64,000 bases of DNA, from positions 62,001 through 126,000 of the forward strand of contig JACKCV010000004.1 of assembly GCA_020633825.1 (NCBI GenBank), given 5' to 3'. A program made the position numbers and the translations under genes. This DNA is from Fibrobacteria bacterium. Lineage in GTDB: Bacteria > Fibrobacterota > Fibrobacteria > UBA5070. The notes under the pieces were generated by a model. It made no database searches, was not told the DNA's origin, and saw only the letters and a list, made by a program, of their open reading frames with translations. Positions 43,728 through 52,646 of this stretch are shown here, piece after piece (the stretch's first letter is position 1; every line of letters starts with the position of its first letter).

Positions 43728-44310
43728 CGCGTTCGACGAACTTCTTGATCTTCTTGTCGCCGATCCAGATCTTGCGATGGGATTGGATTTCGATGAGTTC
43801 GAGGTCGATCTGGTAGAACATCACGGCCTCGTCGCCTTCCTGGTCGACGATGCTGTTGATGGATCCCGTGAGCATGAGATCGGCGCCGATCTCCTGGCCG
43901 GACTGCTTCTTGGTTTCGGAGGTGGCGTTGTCCTTCTGGGAAGCCACCTCGTCGCGAAGCGCCTGGCGTTCCTGGGCGTTGGCGACGAATTCGACCTTCC
44001 CGGAATTCACCAGGACGCGCTCGAGATCCTTGATGAAGGTCTCCATGTTGATGTGCTCGTGCGACATGTTCCGCATTTCGCCCACCACCACCGTGGGGAT
44101 CTTGGACTTGGCCGCCCACTGCTGGTACCAGGGCTTGTCGAGGCAATCCTTGAGCATTTCCTCGGAAACCATGCGACTGTCGGCGTCGTTCCACTTGCCG
44201 GAAAGGTCGATGGTGCTGTTGGCGGCCACACGGGTCACCTTGGTGCCGGAGCAGCCGGAAATGACCAAGGCTGCGACGAAGACGGACATCACTCGGATCG
44301 TGGACATCAT
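43711..44310 (-). CDS. LpoB-like penicillin-binding-protein activator lipoprotein
   Basis: The 199-residue lipoprotein has a lipobox (VFVAALVISGC, Cys at 20) and a core typical of LpoB/YcfM: LSGKWNDADSRMVSEEML, PTVVVGEMRNMSHEHINMETF, LERVLVNSGKVEFV and GADLMLTGSINSIVDQ. LpoB spans the periplasm to stimulate PBP1b. The following COG3014-like gene strengthens the call, since these genes are often linked. Two adjacent ATG codons at 44310 and 44307 follow GGGAAG. Confidence 0.85.
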   Translation of the reverse strand: MMSTIRVMSVFVAALVISGCSGTKVTRVAANSTIDLSGKWNDADSRMVSEEMLKDCLDKPWYQQWAAKSKIPTVVVGEMRNMSHEHINMETFIKDLERVLVNSGKVEFVANAQERQALRDEVASQKDNATSETKKQSGQEIGADLMLTGSINSIVDQEGDEAVMFYQIDLELIEIQSHRKIWIGDKKIKKFVERDAVKL

Positions 44311-44349
44311 GGGGATCTTCCCTTTTCGATGAGGAGAACGGGCTTCCCC

Positions 44350-44378
44350 AATATACGACCCTCCACCACGCCAGTCGA
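44350..44378 (-). promoter_or_regulatory. Promoter of the LpoB-epmA operon
   Basis: On the minus strand, TCGACT (44373-44378) and TATATT (44350-44355) are 17 bp apart. Transcription should start about 44343, giving a leader of about 33 nt. Confidence 0.55.
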
Positions 44379-44451
44379 GTCCGACCTCCCGTGCTGTGAC
44401 GAACGACACCTTCCTCCCCGTCAGGGGAGTGCCGGGGGAGGTCCGGCAACG

Positions 44452-44457
44452 TATCTT
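44452..44457 (+). promoter_or_regulatory. -10-like TATCTT upstream of 44504
   Basis: TATCTT lies 46 nt before the ATG, so it would give a conventional leader of about 40 nt. No good -35 is seen. Confidence 0.3.
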
Positions 44458-44503
44458 CCAGGGACGGGAAGTCCGCCCCTTCGCTTCCCCGGAGAAACAC
44501 CCC

Positions 44504-45085
44504 ATGAACGCACGCCTTCGCACGACCTTTTCCGCGATCCTGCTCGCCGCTGGATTCGCGGCGGCCCAACCACTCCAGCTGGACATGCCCACCGAGGCCA
44601 CCGTGTTTCGCCCCTACGGCCTGGTGGGCCCCTCGTTCGGCACCTTCGCCCCGGTGAGCGAACCCTTCACGGACCAGGCGGGCGTCTTCGCGCGCGCCGG
44701 GATCGCATCCCAGTTCATGTTCCTCCCCCTGACCGGCATGACCCTCGACGCCGACGCCACCTTCCCCGACGGAGGGTTCGGGGGTTCCCTCGGACTGGTC
44801 CAGGAAGTGGTGCCCTTCGTCATCTCCCCCTTCGCGGGGGCCAGCGCCGGGTTCCGCTATGTCGGAACGTCCGATGGCCGCGAAGGCAAGTTCAGCGATC
44901 GCTTCGGGCCCACCATCGGAGTCAACGCGGGCGTTCGCATCTTCCGCGAAGGCCCGGTGCAGGTGCGCGCCAAGGCCGGCTACGAGCTGATCCTCGACGC
45001 CCCCCGCGACCAGGGGGCCGGCTTCGACATCGCCATCCTGTGGGCCCTGGGCCGCCCCGGAATCCGGGCATTGGCCAACCCCTGA
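44504..45085 (+). CDS. Predicted small outer-membrane beta-barrel protein
   Basis: The 193-residue product has a signal peptide (FSAILLAAGFAAAQP) and alternating hydrophobic/polar strands with many glycines (GGFGGSLGLVQEVVPFVISP, GPTIGVNAGVRIF), the pattern of an eight-stranded beta barrel. No family name can be given. Its stop overlaps the start of the esterase gene (TGATG), so they are co-expressed. Confidence 0.65.
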   Translation: MNARLRTTFSAILLAAGFAAAQPLQLDMPTEATVFRPYGLVGPSFGTFAPVSEPFTDQAGVFARAGIASQFMFLPLTGMTLDADATFPDGGFGGSLGLVQEVVPFVISPFAGASAGFRYVGTSDGREGKFSDRFGPTIGVNAGVRIFREGPVQVRAKAGYELILDAPRDQGAGFDIAILWALGRPGIRALANP

Positions 45086-46104
45086 TGCGCGTCGAAGCGC
45101 ACCATCCGAACCTGCGCGATCTCGGGTGGTGCAACCGGAGGAATCCGTCCTGCACGGCCTGGATCTGGTCGGGAACAGGGGTCGTGATGCGGTTCGAGGG
45201 GCGTGGAGTCCGCGTCCACCTCGAAGGCGACGGCATGTTGGAGGTCCTCCTCGACGGGAAGCCGGCCCTGCTGCTGGGACCCGAGATCCCCGACGAACCG
45301 ATCGATCTCGCGAGCGACCTCGGTCCGGGCCCCCACGAGATCGTCCTCCGCAAGAGGACGGAACCTGTCGCCGGATCCATCCTCTTCCTCGGATTCGATC
45401 TCGACGGGGAGGTTCTTCCCCCGCTCCCGCCCCCGCCCTACCTGCTCTTCCTCGGGGATTCCCTCACCTGCGGGTACGGCAATCTCGCCGAAAGCGAATC
45501 CGAGGGATTCCAGGCCCGGACCGAAGACGTCTTCCGTTCCTTCGCGGGAATCGCCGCCTCGCACCTGGGACTCGGGTTCCAGGCGTCGGCCTGGTCGGGG
45601 AAAGGACTGCTGCGGAACTTCGACCGCGACGGCAGCCCGACCATCCCGGATCTCTGGAGGGTCGCCGACCCGAACGAAGCGCACATCCTCCAGGCCCATC
45701 CCGATCGGCCCGTGTTGGCCATCATCAACTTGGGATCCAACGACGTGTTCCACGATGATCCGGATTGGGAGCTGTTCACCCAGGCCGCGGTCCAATTCGC
45801 CCGGGAGATCCGACAGGCTTTCCCGGGCCTCCCCCTGGTCTGGCTCGACGGCCCCGTTCTCTCCGATACGGATCGACGTTCCCCCGACGGGTCGCTCCGT
45901 CCCGTCCTGACCCAGGTGCGCCGATGCCTAGACACCGCTTCCGGCATCGTCGACGCCGATGCCCCGTCCTACCGCCTCTCCCTGACGCCCTGCCTCCCGG
46001 GGGAGGCCAAAGGGGCCGACTCCCACCCGAGCTTGTATCGGCACCGGGAAGCCGGACGCGAGCTTTCGGACTTCCTGCGCACGCTCCCCTGGCTCGCCTC
46101 CTGA
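45085..46104 (+). CDS. SGNH esterase, carbohydrate esterase family 2-like
   Basis: The 339-residue protein has an N-terminal jelly-roll domain (about 20-115) and a C-terminal SGNH hydrolase domain with nucleophile Ser in LFLGDSLTCGYG, oxyanion residue region INLGSNDVFHDDPDW and the DxxH-like KGADSHPSLYRH. This order is that of CE2 acetyl esterases, which deacetylate xylan, mannan or cello-oligosaccharides. No signal peptide is visible, so it may act inside the cell on imported oligosaccharides, unlike most CE2 enzymes. Confidence 0.78.
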   Translation: MRVEAHHPNLRDLGWCNRRNPSCTAWIWSGTGVVMRFEGRGVRVHLEGDGMLEVLLDGKPALLLGPEIPDEPIDLASDLGPGPHEIVLRKRTEPVAGSILFLGFDLDGEVLPPLPPPPYLLFLGDSLTCGYGNLAESESEGFQARTEDVFRSFAGIAASHLGLGFQASAWSGKGLLRNFDRDGSPTIPDLWRVADPNEAHILQAHPDRPVLAIINLGSNDVFHDDPDWELFTQAAVQFAREIRQAFPGLPLVWLDGPVLSDTDRRSPDGSLRPVLTQVRRCLDTASGIVDADAPSYRLSLTPCLPGEAKGADSHPSLYRHREAGRELSDFLRTLPWLAS

Positions 46105-46233
46105 CTCCACTTCCGAAAACGACCTACATTCCCCTCTTCTCGGCATTGCGGGACGGCTCCTAGCCTCGAAGGGAAGGAGCCCCCCCCCGCGAGCGGAGAA
46201 TGGAGACGCCACAGAAGCCAACAGGAGCCCCCA

Positions 46234-47223
46234 TTGGAGCCGCAGGAAATCCTCTCCTGGACCGAAGAGGTCCGTCGCGCCTTTCGCGATCCACGCGAAC
46301 TCGCCGGTCACCTCGGACTCCGACTGACCGACCTTCCGAAACTCCCGGAAAAGCCCGGCTTCCCCTTCCTGGTTCCTCGTCCCTTCGTGGCACGCATCAA
46401 ACCGGGGGATGCGTTCGATCCGCTGCTTCTGCAGGTCTGGCCCGACTTCAAGGAAAGCCAGCCCCTTGTCTCGGAGAAGGACGACCCCGTCGGCGACGGC
46501 CGAGCCTTGCGCGGTGCCGGATTGCTACAGAAGTATCGAGGCCGGGTCCTTCTGGTCACATCCGGGGCCTGCGCGATCAATTGCCGCTACTGCTTCCGGC
46601 AGAAGTACGCCTACGAAGACGGCCCCCGTTCCGAGCAGGAGTGGGAGGAGGGATTCACGGACCTCGAACGGGATCCCAACATCCGCGAAGCCATCCTTTC
46701 CGGGGGTGACCCGCTCACGAGAACCGATTCCGTGATCCGGAGATGGGTCGACCGGATCGCCTCCACCCCCCATGTGCGAACCCTGCGGATCCACACCCGC
46801 CTTCCCATCGTCATCCCCTCGCGAGTGACCGACGACCTTTGCGAGATCCTTTCCGCCACTCGTCTGCAAGTGGTGGTGGTGGTCCATTGCAATCACCCGG
46901 CGGAGCTGGATCCCTCGACGCGAGCCAGCTTGGCCAAACTGCGCAAGTCTGGAATCAACGTCCTGAACCAGAGCGTCCTGCTGCGTCGCATCAACGACGA
47001 CGCCGACCTGCTGGAAGGATTGTCCTTGATGCTCTGGGATGCCGGGGTGCTCCCGTACTACTTGCACGCCTTGGATCCCGTGAGCGGTTCGTCCCGGTTT
47101 TCCGTGCCCGACGAGAAGGGGATCCAACTGATCGACCAGCTGCGACGCAGGCTTCCGGGTTATCTGGTGCCACGGTTCGTCCGGGAGATGATCGGAGAGC
47201 CCTCCAAGACCGTGCTGGCCTGA
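46234..47223 (+). CDS. epmB: EF-P lysine 2,3-aminomutase EpmB
   Basis: EpmB converts lysine to beta-lysine for transfer to EF-P by EpmA. The 329-residue radical-SAM enzyme has the 4Fe-4S motif CAINCRYCFR (CxxxCxxC), SAM-binding region AILSGGDPLTRTD, LRIHTRLPIVIPSR, and NQSVLLRRINDD with DLLEGLSLMLWDAGVLPYYLH. The protein lacks the long extensions of catabolic KamA. Start is TTG 46234 with AGGAG 7 nt upstream; no ATG fits. Confidence 0.93.
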   Translation: MEPQEILSWTEEVRRAFRDPRELAGHLGLRLTDLPKLPEKPGFPFLVPRPFVARIKPGDAFDPLLLQVWPDFKESQPLVSEKDDPVGDGRALRGAGLLQKYRGRVLLVTSGACAINCRYCFRQKYAYEDGPRSEQEWEEGFTDLERDPNIREAILSGGDPLTRTDSVIRRWVDRIASTPHVRTLRIHTRLPIVIPSRVTDDLCEILSATRLQVVVVVHCNHPAELDPSTRASLAKLRKSGINVLNQSVLLRRINDDADLLEGLSLMLWDAGVLPYYLHALDPVSGSSRFSVPDEKGIQLIDQLRRRLPGYLVPRFVREMIGEPSKTVLA

Positions 47224-47325
47224 GGGCGAGCGGAGCGTGTTCCGCGCCAGGCTCTTCCTGGAACCGGGCAACGCGCCCCCATTGCCGGAGCCCGTAGGTA
47301 ATCTCCTGGGCTCCGAAGGTAGGGT

Positions 47326-47766
47326 TCAGGACTTGGCTGCGACCAATCCGACCACAGCAGCGACAGCCAGGAGAACCAGAGCGAGAAGCTTGCCCCCGAT
47401 GGCGTTCCAGAAGCCCAGGCTCGCCGATTCGGGAATCTTGACGTTGGCCGACTCGCCCAGCTCCACCAGTTCCTCGCGGGACATGCGGATTACGCCCTCG
47501 CCGTCGGCGGTGCGCCCGCACCATTCGCCACCGTAGTTCCAGAGAGGAATCCAGAACAACTGGACCTGCTTGATGAGGTATCCCGCGTCGAAGTACAGGC
47601 CGTCGGTGGTCTGGAAGTTGGAATCGTCGGGGAATTCGGCCACCTTGACGATCTTCTCGTAGTCGGTGGAGTAGAAGACCGGGATCCGGGCCGCTTCGGC
47701 GGAACGGGCGCCGGCGAACAGCGCCAGGAAAAGGACGAATGCGAAGGAGAGATTCCGGATCTTCAT
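47326..47766 (-). CDS. Small exported protein with C-terminal membrane helix
   Basis: The 146-residue product has a signal peptide (FAFVLFLALFAGARSAEA), a globular part of about 80 residues rich in aromatic residues (IPVFYSTDYEKIVKVAEF; LFWIPLWNYGGEWCG), and a C-terminal helix (ALVLLAVAAVVGLVA). Similar small proteins are common in Fibrobacter but I know no function. Confidence 0.65.
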   Translation of the reverse strand: MKIRNLSFAFVLFLALFAGARSAEAARIPVFYSTDYEKIVKVAEFPDDSNFQTTDGLYFDAGYLIKQVQLFWIPLWNYGGEWCGRTADGEGVIRMSREELVELGESANVKIPESASLGFWNAIGGKLLALVLLAVAAVVGLVAAKS

Positions 47767-47947
47767 GGGGGCAGGCCTTTCGAGGCGACGGGGTTCATTG
47801 GGCTCGAAGCACGAGTCCTTCGCGATTCGAGGCAAAAAAGTAATCCCTGGTTCGACGCGCCCCATCCCTTCGATCCTTCCAAGGATGGAAATCGGCCTCT
47901 CCGCCGGAACCGCCTCGAGGAGCGGATCCGCACGCGCTCGAGGAAGA

Positions 47948-49351
47948 TCAACCTCCGCAGACGCCTCGGACCTTGGCGAGGAAGGCTTCTCCCCTCTCCT
48001 TGTAGTTGCGAAACAACCCGAAGCTCGCGCAGGCCGGAGACAGGAGAACCGAACCGCCCGAGGCGACCGCGGCGCGGCAGGCCTCGAAGGCGTCGTCGAG
48101 GCCGGTGTGATCCACCAGCGAGAAGTTCGTCCCTCCCTCGCTTTCCAAGGCGTTGCGCAAGCTCCCGGCGGTCGCTCCGATCAATCCGACGTGACGCAGG
48201 TGGGAGCTGGCCCTCAAGCCCCGGGCGAGCTCCGTGAAATCGATTCCTTTGTCCGACCCCCCGAGGATCAAAGCCAGAGGCCGATCGGAAAGCGCCTCCA
48301 CGGCCGCGAGGGTGGCTTCCGGGCGGGTCGCGTAGGAATCGTTGTAGAACCTCACCCCTCCCGCCTCGCCGGCGAATTGGAGTCGATGCGGCAAACCGGC
48401 GAAGGAACGCGCGGCCCCCAGGGATTTGCCCGGATCCGCGCCCAGGAGCAGGGAGGCCTGCAGGGCCAGGGCGGCGTTCTGGATCTGGAACGCCCCGGGG
48501 ACGCTCATTTCGCTCCTGGCCACCAGCAAGGTGCCGTCGGCGTCGAACAAACCATCCGGGCGAGGCTGGAACTGGCCCTCGGTGCCCACCCCGTGATGGA
48601 ACGACGAACCGGCCATCCCCACGAACACCGACCCCGGATCGTCGGAGAGGAAGACGGCGTGGTCGGAATCCGTCTGCTCTTCGCAGAGCCGGGCCTTGGC
48701 TTCCCAGTATTCGATCTGGTCGCGATGCCAGTCGAGGTGTTCGATGGTCACCCGGCCGGCCACCCCGATGCGCGGTGCGAATGCCTCGGGAGGCAGTCCG
48801 GGCATCGGCCCCAGGTCGGAAAGCTGGAAGCTCGACAATTCCAGCAGGACCAGGTCCGGGAGGGACTCCCCACGCAGCAGATCGAGCATGGGGGTTCCGA
48901 TGTTCCCACCGACGGCGTGCCCGATCCCGTTGGCCGCGAGCATTTCCGAGAGCATCGTGGTGACGGTTCCCTTGCCGAAGGTGCCCGTGATGCCCACCAC
49001 CCGGCCACCGAGCACCCCTTGGAACATTCCCAGGAAGACGTGGAGTTGGCTGCAGACCTGCACCCCGCGCGCCTTGGCCGCGAGGAAGGCGGGGAGATCC
49101 GGGCGAACCCCGGCGGATCGCAGGATGGTCCCGCGTTCGGGGAGGTCGTCGAGGTAGGACTCCCCGCGACGGGAATCGCAGCCGTCGGGCGCCTTCACGG
49201 ATTCGTCGCGATCACGCAGGGTCAGGCGCTCGTACCCGGCCGAAAGGAGGAAGCGGGCCGTGGACTGGCCTTCCAGGCCTCCTCCCACGATTTCGACGGG
49301 TTCGGGAACCAAGGTCCGCAGCGTGAAGAGGAAGGATTCGGAAAATCTCAT
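47948..49351 (-). CDS. murD: UDP-N-acetylmuramoylalanine--D-glutamate ligase MurD
   Basis: MurD adds D-glutamate to UDP-MurNAc-L-Ala in peptidoglycan synthesis. The 467-residue protein has the N-terminal Rossmann region (VEIVGGGLEGQSTARFL), the P-loop GTFGKGTVTT (123-132), SSFQLS, IEHLDWH and the C-terminal domain SYATRPEATLAAVEAL, LALILGGSDKGIDF and LLSPACASFGLFRNYKERG, which identify MurD. In the P-loop, Gly replaces the Ser/Thr next to Lys. No Shine-Dalgarno precedes ATG 49351; TACCTT lies 10 nt upstream. No other mur gene is near. Confidence 0.93.
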   Translation of the reverse strand: MRFSESFLFTLRTLVPEPVEIVGGGLEGQSTARFLLSAGYERLTLRDRDESVKAPDGCDSRRGESYLDDLPERGTILRSAGVRPDLPAFLAAKARGVQVCSQLHVFLGMFQGVLGGRVVGITGTFGKGTVTTMLSEMLAANGIGHAVGGNIGTPMLDLLRGESLPDLVLLELSSFQLSDLGPMPGLPPEAFAPRIGVAGRVTIEHLDWHRDQIEYWEAKARLCEEQTDSDHAVFLSDDPGSVFVGMAGSSFHHGVGTEGQFQPRPDGLFDADGTLLVARSEMSVPGAFQIQNAALALQASLLLGADPGKSLGAARSFAGLPHRLQFAGEAGGVRFYNDSYATRPEATLAAVEALSDRPLALILGGSDKGIDFTELARGLRASSHLRHVGLIGATAGSLRNALESEGGTNFSLVDHTGLDDAFEACRAAVASGGSVLLSPACASFGLFRNYKERGEAFLAKVRGVCGG

Positions 49352-49361
49352 GGTGGAGGGA

Positions 49362-49367
49362 AAGGTA
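49362..49367 (-). promoter_or_regulatory. -10-like TACCTT, possible leaderless start for murD
   Basis: TACCTT on the minus strand ends 10 nt before the murD ATG; no ribosome binding site is present. Confidence 0.35.
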
Positions 49368-49427
49368 GTCCCCCGGGTCCGGGCATTTCCCGTCTCCCCC
49401 GGAGGACTCGCTCCCTCCTCGGAGCAC

Positions 49428-50180
49428 TCATTCGAGCTCGAAGGAGTACTCCTTGATGATCCGGACCGGGACGGCCCGTCCGGCGACCACCAGGGGTTTG
49501 AACACCGAGGAGTTGATGGCACGCTTGATGTTGTAGTTGAAGTCGCGCTGCCCCGCGTTCAGGAACCGGATGTCGGTCACCTTCCCGAGGGTGTCGAGCG
49601 AAATCAACACCTTGATGGAGATCGACACGCCCTGTTCCAAGGCCCATTCCGGATAGGCAGGAGTGACCTCCTTGAGGACCTGGGCGTCGTAGCTCGCCTG
49701 CATGGGAGCGGGCGGAAGCGGCGGAGGCGTCTTCTTGACCACCGTATCGGGAGCCGTCATCAAACTGTTGCCGGTCGCCACGGCCATGGTTCCGTTCTCC
49801 GAGGTTCCCTCTTCGGGGATGCCGAACTGGGGAGGAGGCGGATCCGGCGTGGGTGGCGGCGGAGGCTGATCCGGATCCGGCGGCACCGGCTTGGGCTTTT
49901 CGATCTCCTTGGGGGGAGGCTCGGGTTCCGGCGGCGGGGGAGGAGGAGGTGGTGGGGGCGGCGGATCCTCGAACACGATGGTCACCATCTCGTCGAGAGG
50001 AACCTTGTCGTGGATGAGGACCACGAAGCCGAAGAACCCCGCCCAGAACAGGAGGAACAGGATCGCCACCCCCCATTCCCGCGCCCCCACGGGGCGAGTT
50101 GGAACAGGTGGCAACGCCAGCTCCTCGGGAGGAGGCGCGAGCCTTCCCCGAATGCGAGCACGTCGGGTTCGGATGGTCAC
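49428..50180 (-). CDS. tonB: TonB energy-transducing protein
   Basis: TonB passes proton-motive energy from ExbB-ExbD to outer-membrane receptors. The 250-residue protein has a cytoplasmic basic start, a single membrane helix (about 36-56), a long Pro/Glu/Lys-rich spacer (about 72-125, with a run of twelve prolines) and a C-terminal TonB domain (VTPAYPEWALEQGVSISIKVLI; VFKPLVVAGRAVPV). GTG 50180 overlaps the exbD stop. It closes the exbB-exbD-tonB set. Confidence 0.93.
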   Translation of the reverse strand: MTIRTRRARIRGRLAPPPEELALPPVPTRPVGAREWGVAILFLLFWAGFFGFVVLIHDKVPLDEMVTIVFEDPPPPPPPPPPPPEPEPPPKEIEKPKPVPPDPDQPPPPPTPDPPPPQFGIPEEGTSENGTMAVATGNSLMTAPDTVVKKTPPPLPPAPMQASYDAQVLKEVTPAYPEWALEQGVSISIKVLISLDTLGKVTDIRFLNAGQRDFNYNIKRAINSSVFKPLVVAGRAVPVRIIKEYSFELE

Positions 50181-50581
50181 GGGCGGACCACCTTGAGAGC
50201 GTACTTGGAAATCCCCGCGCCGCGGACCAGGTCGATCACATCCACGACCGACTGGTATTTCAGGTCGCGGTCGGCGCCGATGAGGACCTGGAAATCGGGA
50301 TCGGAGGAGGATTTCGCACGCAGGATGGCCGCGATCGCCGCGGTATCGAGCTGCTCCCCGTCGAGCCAGGTGTTTCCATCGCGATCGACCACCAAACCGG
50401 CTGCCTTCGGCGCCTGCGTGCCGGCGTTGGCCGCCTTGGGGGCGTTCAGGGCGATTTCGCGTTGATCGATCACGGAACTGGTGATCATGAAGATGATCAG
50501 GAGGACCAGGAAGATGTCCACCAGGGGGGTGATGTTGATGGAGGAGATCATCTCCTCGTCGTTGTTGACCGCGCCGGCCAT
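50177..50581 (-). CDS. exbD: ExbD proton-channel subunit
   Basis: The 134-residue protein has one N-terminal helix with the essential Asp in TPLVDIFLVLLIIFMI and a periplasmic domain ending DVIDLVRGAGISKYALKVVRP. ExbD and ExbB form the proton channel that powers TonB. It starts 1 nt after exbB and overlaps tonB by 4 nt. Confidence 0.94.
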   Translation of the reverse strand: MAGAVNNDEEMISSINITPLVDIFLVLLIIFMITSSVIDQREIALNAPKAANAGTQAPKAAGLVVDRDGNTWLDGEQLDTAAIAAILRAKSSSDPDFQVLIGADRDLKYQSVVDVIDLVRGAGISKYALKVVRP

Positions 50582-50582
50582 C

Positions 50583-51230
50583 TCAGGGCTCCTTCGAGGC
50601 GGCCTGGAGGGACCGGGCGACGACGAGCCCGCGCACCTCGCGGGAACGGTCGAGGGTTTCCTTGATCCGGTTCTGCAGCATGTTGAACGCGACCACGGCG
50701 GGGATCGCCACGAGCAGACCCAGGGCCGTGGCGACCAGGGCGCGAGCGATGGCGACCATCACCTCGGTGCTCCCCTTCCCTCCGGCCTGGGCGAACTTGT
50801 TGAAGGCGATGAGAATTCCCAGCACCGTTCCCGTCAGACCCAGGAAGGGCGCGTTGGCGCCGACGGTCCCGAGGAAGGACACGCCCGGCTCGAGACTGCG
50901 GCGTTCGGCCGATTCCTGGACATCGTAGAGCTTCTCGAGGGCCTCGGGGGACAGGCCCGCGTTGTCGACGCCCAGCTTCACGTACCGACCGGGAAGGGTT
51001 CGTTCCTCCTCGGGGGAAACCTTCACGTGATCGAGGCTCGGCTTGCGGAGGTCGGCGGAGAGGATCTTGATCCATTTCGCGGAATCGCCCTGCGCTGCGG
51101 AGATCGCCTTCCAGCGCCAGACGAAGATGACGAGACCTGCCACCCCCAGGGCGGCTAGCAGCGCGTAGATCGCGATTTCGATGGTGAAGAGCACGGGTGC
51201 GAGCGTGCCGATGAAATTTGCCTGTACCAT
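50583..51230 (-). CDS. exbB: ExbB proton-channel subunit
   Basis: The 215-residue membrane protein matches MotA/TolQ/ExbB: three helices, with FLGTVGANAPFLGLTGTVLGILIAFN in the middle and VATALGLLVAIPAVVAFNML near the end. ATG 51230 fits the family. It follows the lipoprotein gene by 74 nt. Confidence 0.94.
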   Translation of the reverse strand: MVQANFIGTLAPVLFTIEIAIYALLAALGVAGLVIFVWRWKAISAAQGDSAKWIKILSADLRKPSLDHVKVSPEEERTLPGRYVKLGVDNAGLSPEALEKLYDVQESAERRSLEPGVSFLGTVGANAPFLGLTGTVLGILIAFNKFAQAGGKGSTEVMVAIARALVATALGLLVAIPAVVAFNMLQNRIKETLDRSREVRGLVVARSLQAASKEP

Positions 51231-51304
51231 GAGGATGGCTCCTGTTGTGACGATTCGGAATGGTGGACGGAAATTCGAAGACGGGAAGTCGGAGGAGTGC
51301 GGGA

Positions 51305-52633
51305 TCAGCCCCCCATGGGACCGTGGCCGCCCTTCTTGCGATCGGAGGTGTGGGTGGAGTCGACGCCCTTGCACAGATCCCCGGGGCTCCAGGTGCCTCC
51401 GTCGTCGAGGACGCGATCGCGCTCCTTCTCGCACCAGACGATGCGAAGGGAATCGATCGCGTAGCCTCGGACGGATTTCGGACGCACCATGTGCAGGACG
51501 ATGCTGTCGGATCCGGCCCCGGTGAAGAACCCTTCCCCTCCTCGGACGTTGGTATACGCCTCCGGCTTCAATTCATCCGGGTTGGTGCGGCTGTATTCGG
51601 CGTAGAGGCTGTCGATGGAATAGAACCGCAGAGAGGTTCTCCCGGTGTTGATCATGTAGACCGCGCTGAACAGCAGGGTGTCGGGGAACATCGTCTGATC
51701 GGGCATGTACTTGCCGTAGAGGATCGTGGTCCGCGAGTTCCCCTTCTGGTAGAAGGATGCGGAATCCGGGTGGGTCCTGCCCAAGGCCTCCAGGAACGAT
51801 GCCGTGACGGGATCGATGACGCGCTCGCCGTGGGGGTCGAAGCCCTGGATGCCCAGGATGCCGCCGAACCCCTTCTCGTCCACCCTCTGGAGGAAGGCGT
51901 ACTGGCGGAATCCCCGGGTGACCTTGTTCCCCACCTCGTCGGTGACTTCGGTCCGATCCGTGAGCAGGTAGGCGCTGTCGCCGGTGCGGATGAGTTTCCA
52001 GACGGGTCGTCCCTCCGCCACGGCCCGCAGATCCCCCGCCGACAAGGCCGGGAACATCTGGAAGCAGCCATCCTTCCGCAACAGGGAATCCGGACGATCG
52101 CGGATCAAGGCCAACTCGTCCTCCGACAGGCCGTCGGCGAGGAAGGAGCACATCGCCTCGACCGGAGCGGCGAGGGTATCGGCGAGATCGTACCGCGTGG
52201 GCGTGTAGGTTTCGGCCCGCAGGCGGGACGTGCGCCACTCGGTGCGGACCGGGAAGTCGCGCGACGCGTTCCACACCAGATCGGCTTCGAGGCGGTACCG
52301 CGCGCCCCAGGCGACCCGTGCAGAAGTGTCGGTCACCAGCCAGGCTCGCCGATTCCCCGGAGCCATGCGGTATTCCACCGTCTGATCCTGGTCCAGCCGG
52401 TGGATCCGCACCCGGGAGCGGGTGGTGTCGATGAAGGCCAGGCTGGAGTCGTAGGCGCGCCCGAAGGGCTGGGTCCGATCGAGCCAGAGGGTGTCGAAGG
52501 CGGTCCCCGCCACGATGAATCCTCCGACCCGCACGTTGAGAGGGACGTCCTCGTCGCCGACCTCGGTGTTCCAAGGGCCGTTGCAGGAGGAAAGGAGGGT
52601 GGCCGCGGCCAGGAGAGTCAAGATGTGTCGCAT
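51305..52633 (-). CDS. DUF4249-like lipoprotein next to TonB-dependent receptor
   Basis: The 442-residue lipoprotein has a lipobox (TLLAAATLLSSC, Cys at 17). Its beta-rich body (VGGFIVAGTAFDTLWLDRTQ, SRVRIHRLDQDQTVEYRM, GARYRLEADLVW) resembles the DUF4249 lipoproteins of Bacteroidetes, which sit beside TonB-dependent receptors and are probably surface ligand-binding partners. GAGGAG 9 nt before ATG 52633 picks this start over ATG 52642. It follows the receptor gene by 13 nt. Confidence 0.7.
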   Translation of the reverse strand: MRHILTLLAAATLLSSCNGPWNTEVGDEDVPLNVRVGGFIVAGTAFDTLWLDRTQPFGRAYDSSLAFIDTTRSRVRIHRLDQDQTVEYRMAPGNRRAWLVTDTSARVAWGARYRLEADLVWNASRDFPVRTEWRTSRLRAETYTPTRYDLADTLAAPVEAMCSFLADGLSEDELALIRDRPDSLLRKDGCFQMFPALSAGDLRAVAEGRPVWKLIRTGDSAYLLTDRTEVTDEVGNKVTRGFRQYAFLQRVDEKGFGGILGIQGFDPHGERVIDPVTASFLEALGRTHPDSASFYQKGNSRTTILYGKYMPDQTMFPDTLLFSAVYMINTGRTSLRFYSIDSLYAEYSRTNPDELKPEAYTNVRGGEGFFTGAGSDSIVLHMVRPKSVRGYAIDSLRIVWCEKERDRVLDDGGTWSPGDLCKGVDSTHTSDRKKGGHGPMGG

Positions 52634-52646
52634 GGGTTCCATCTCC

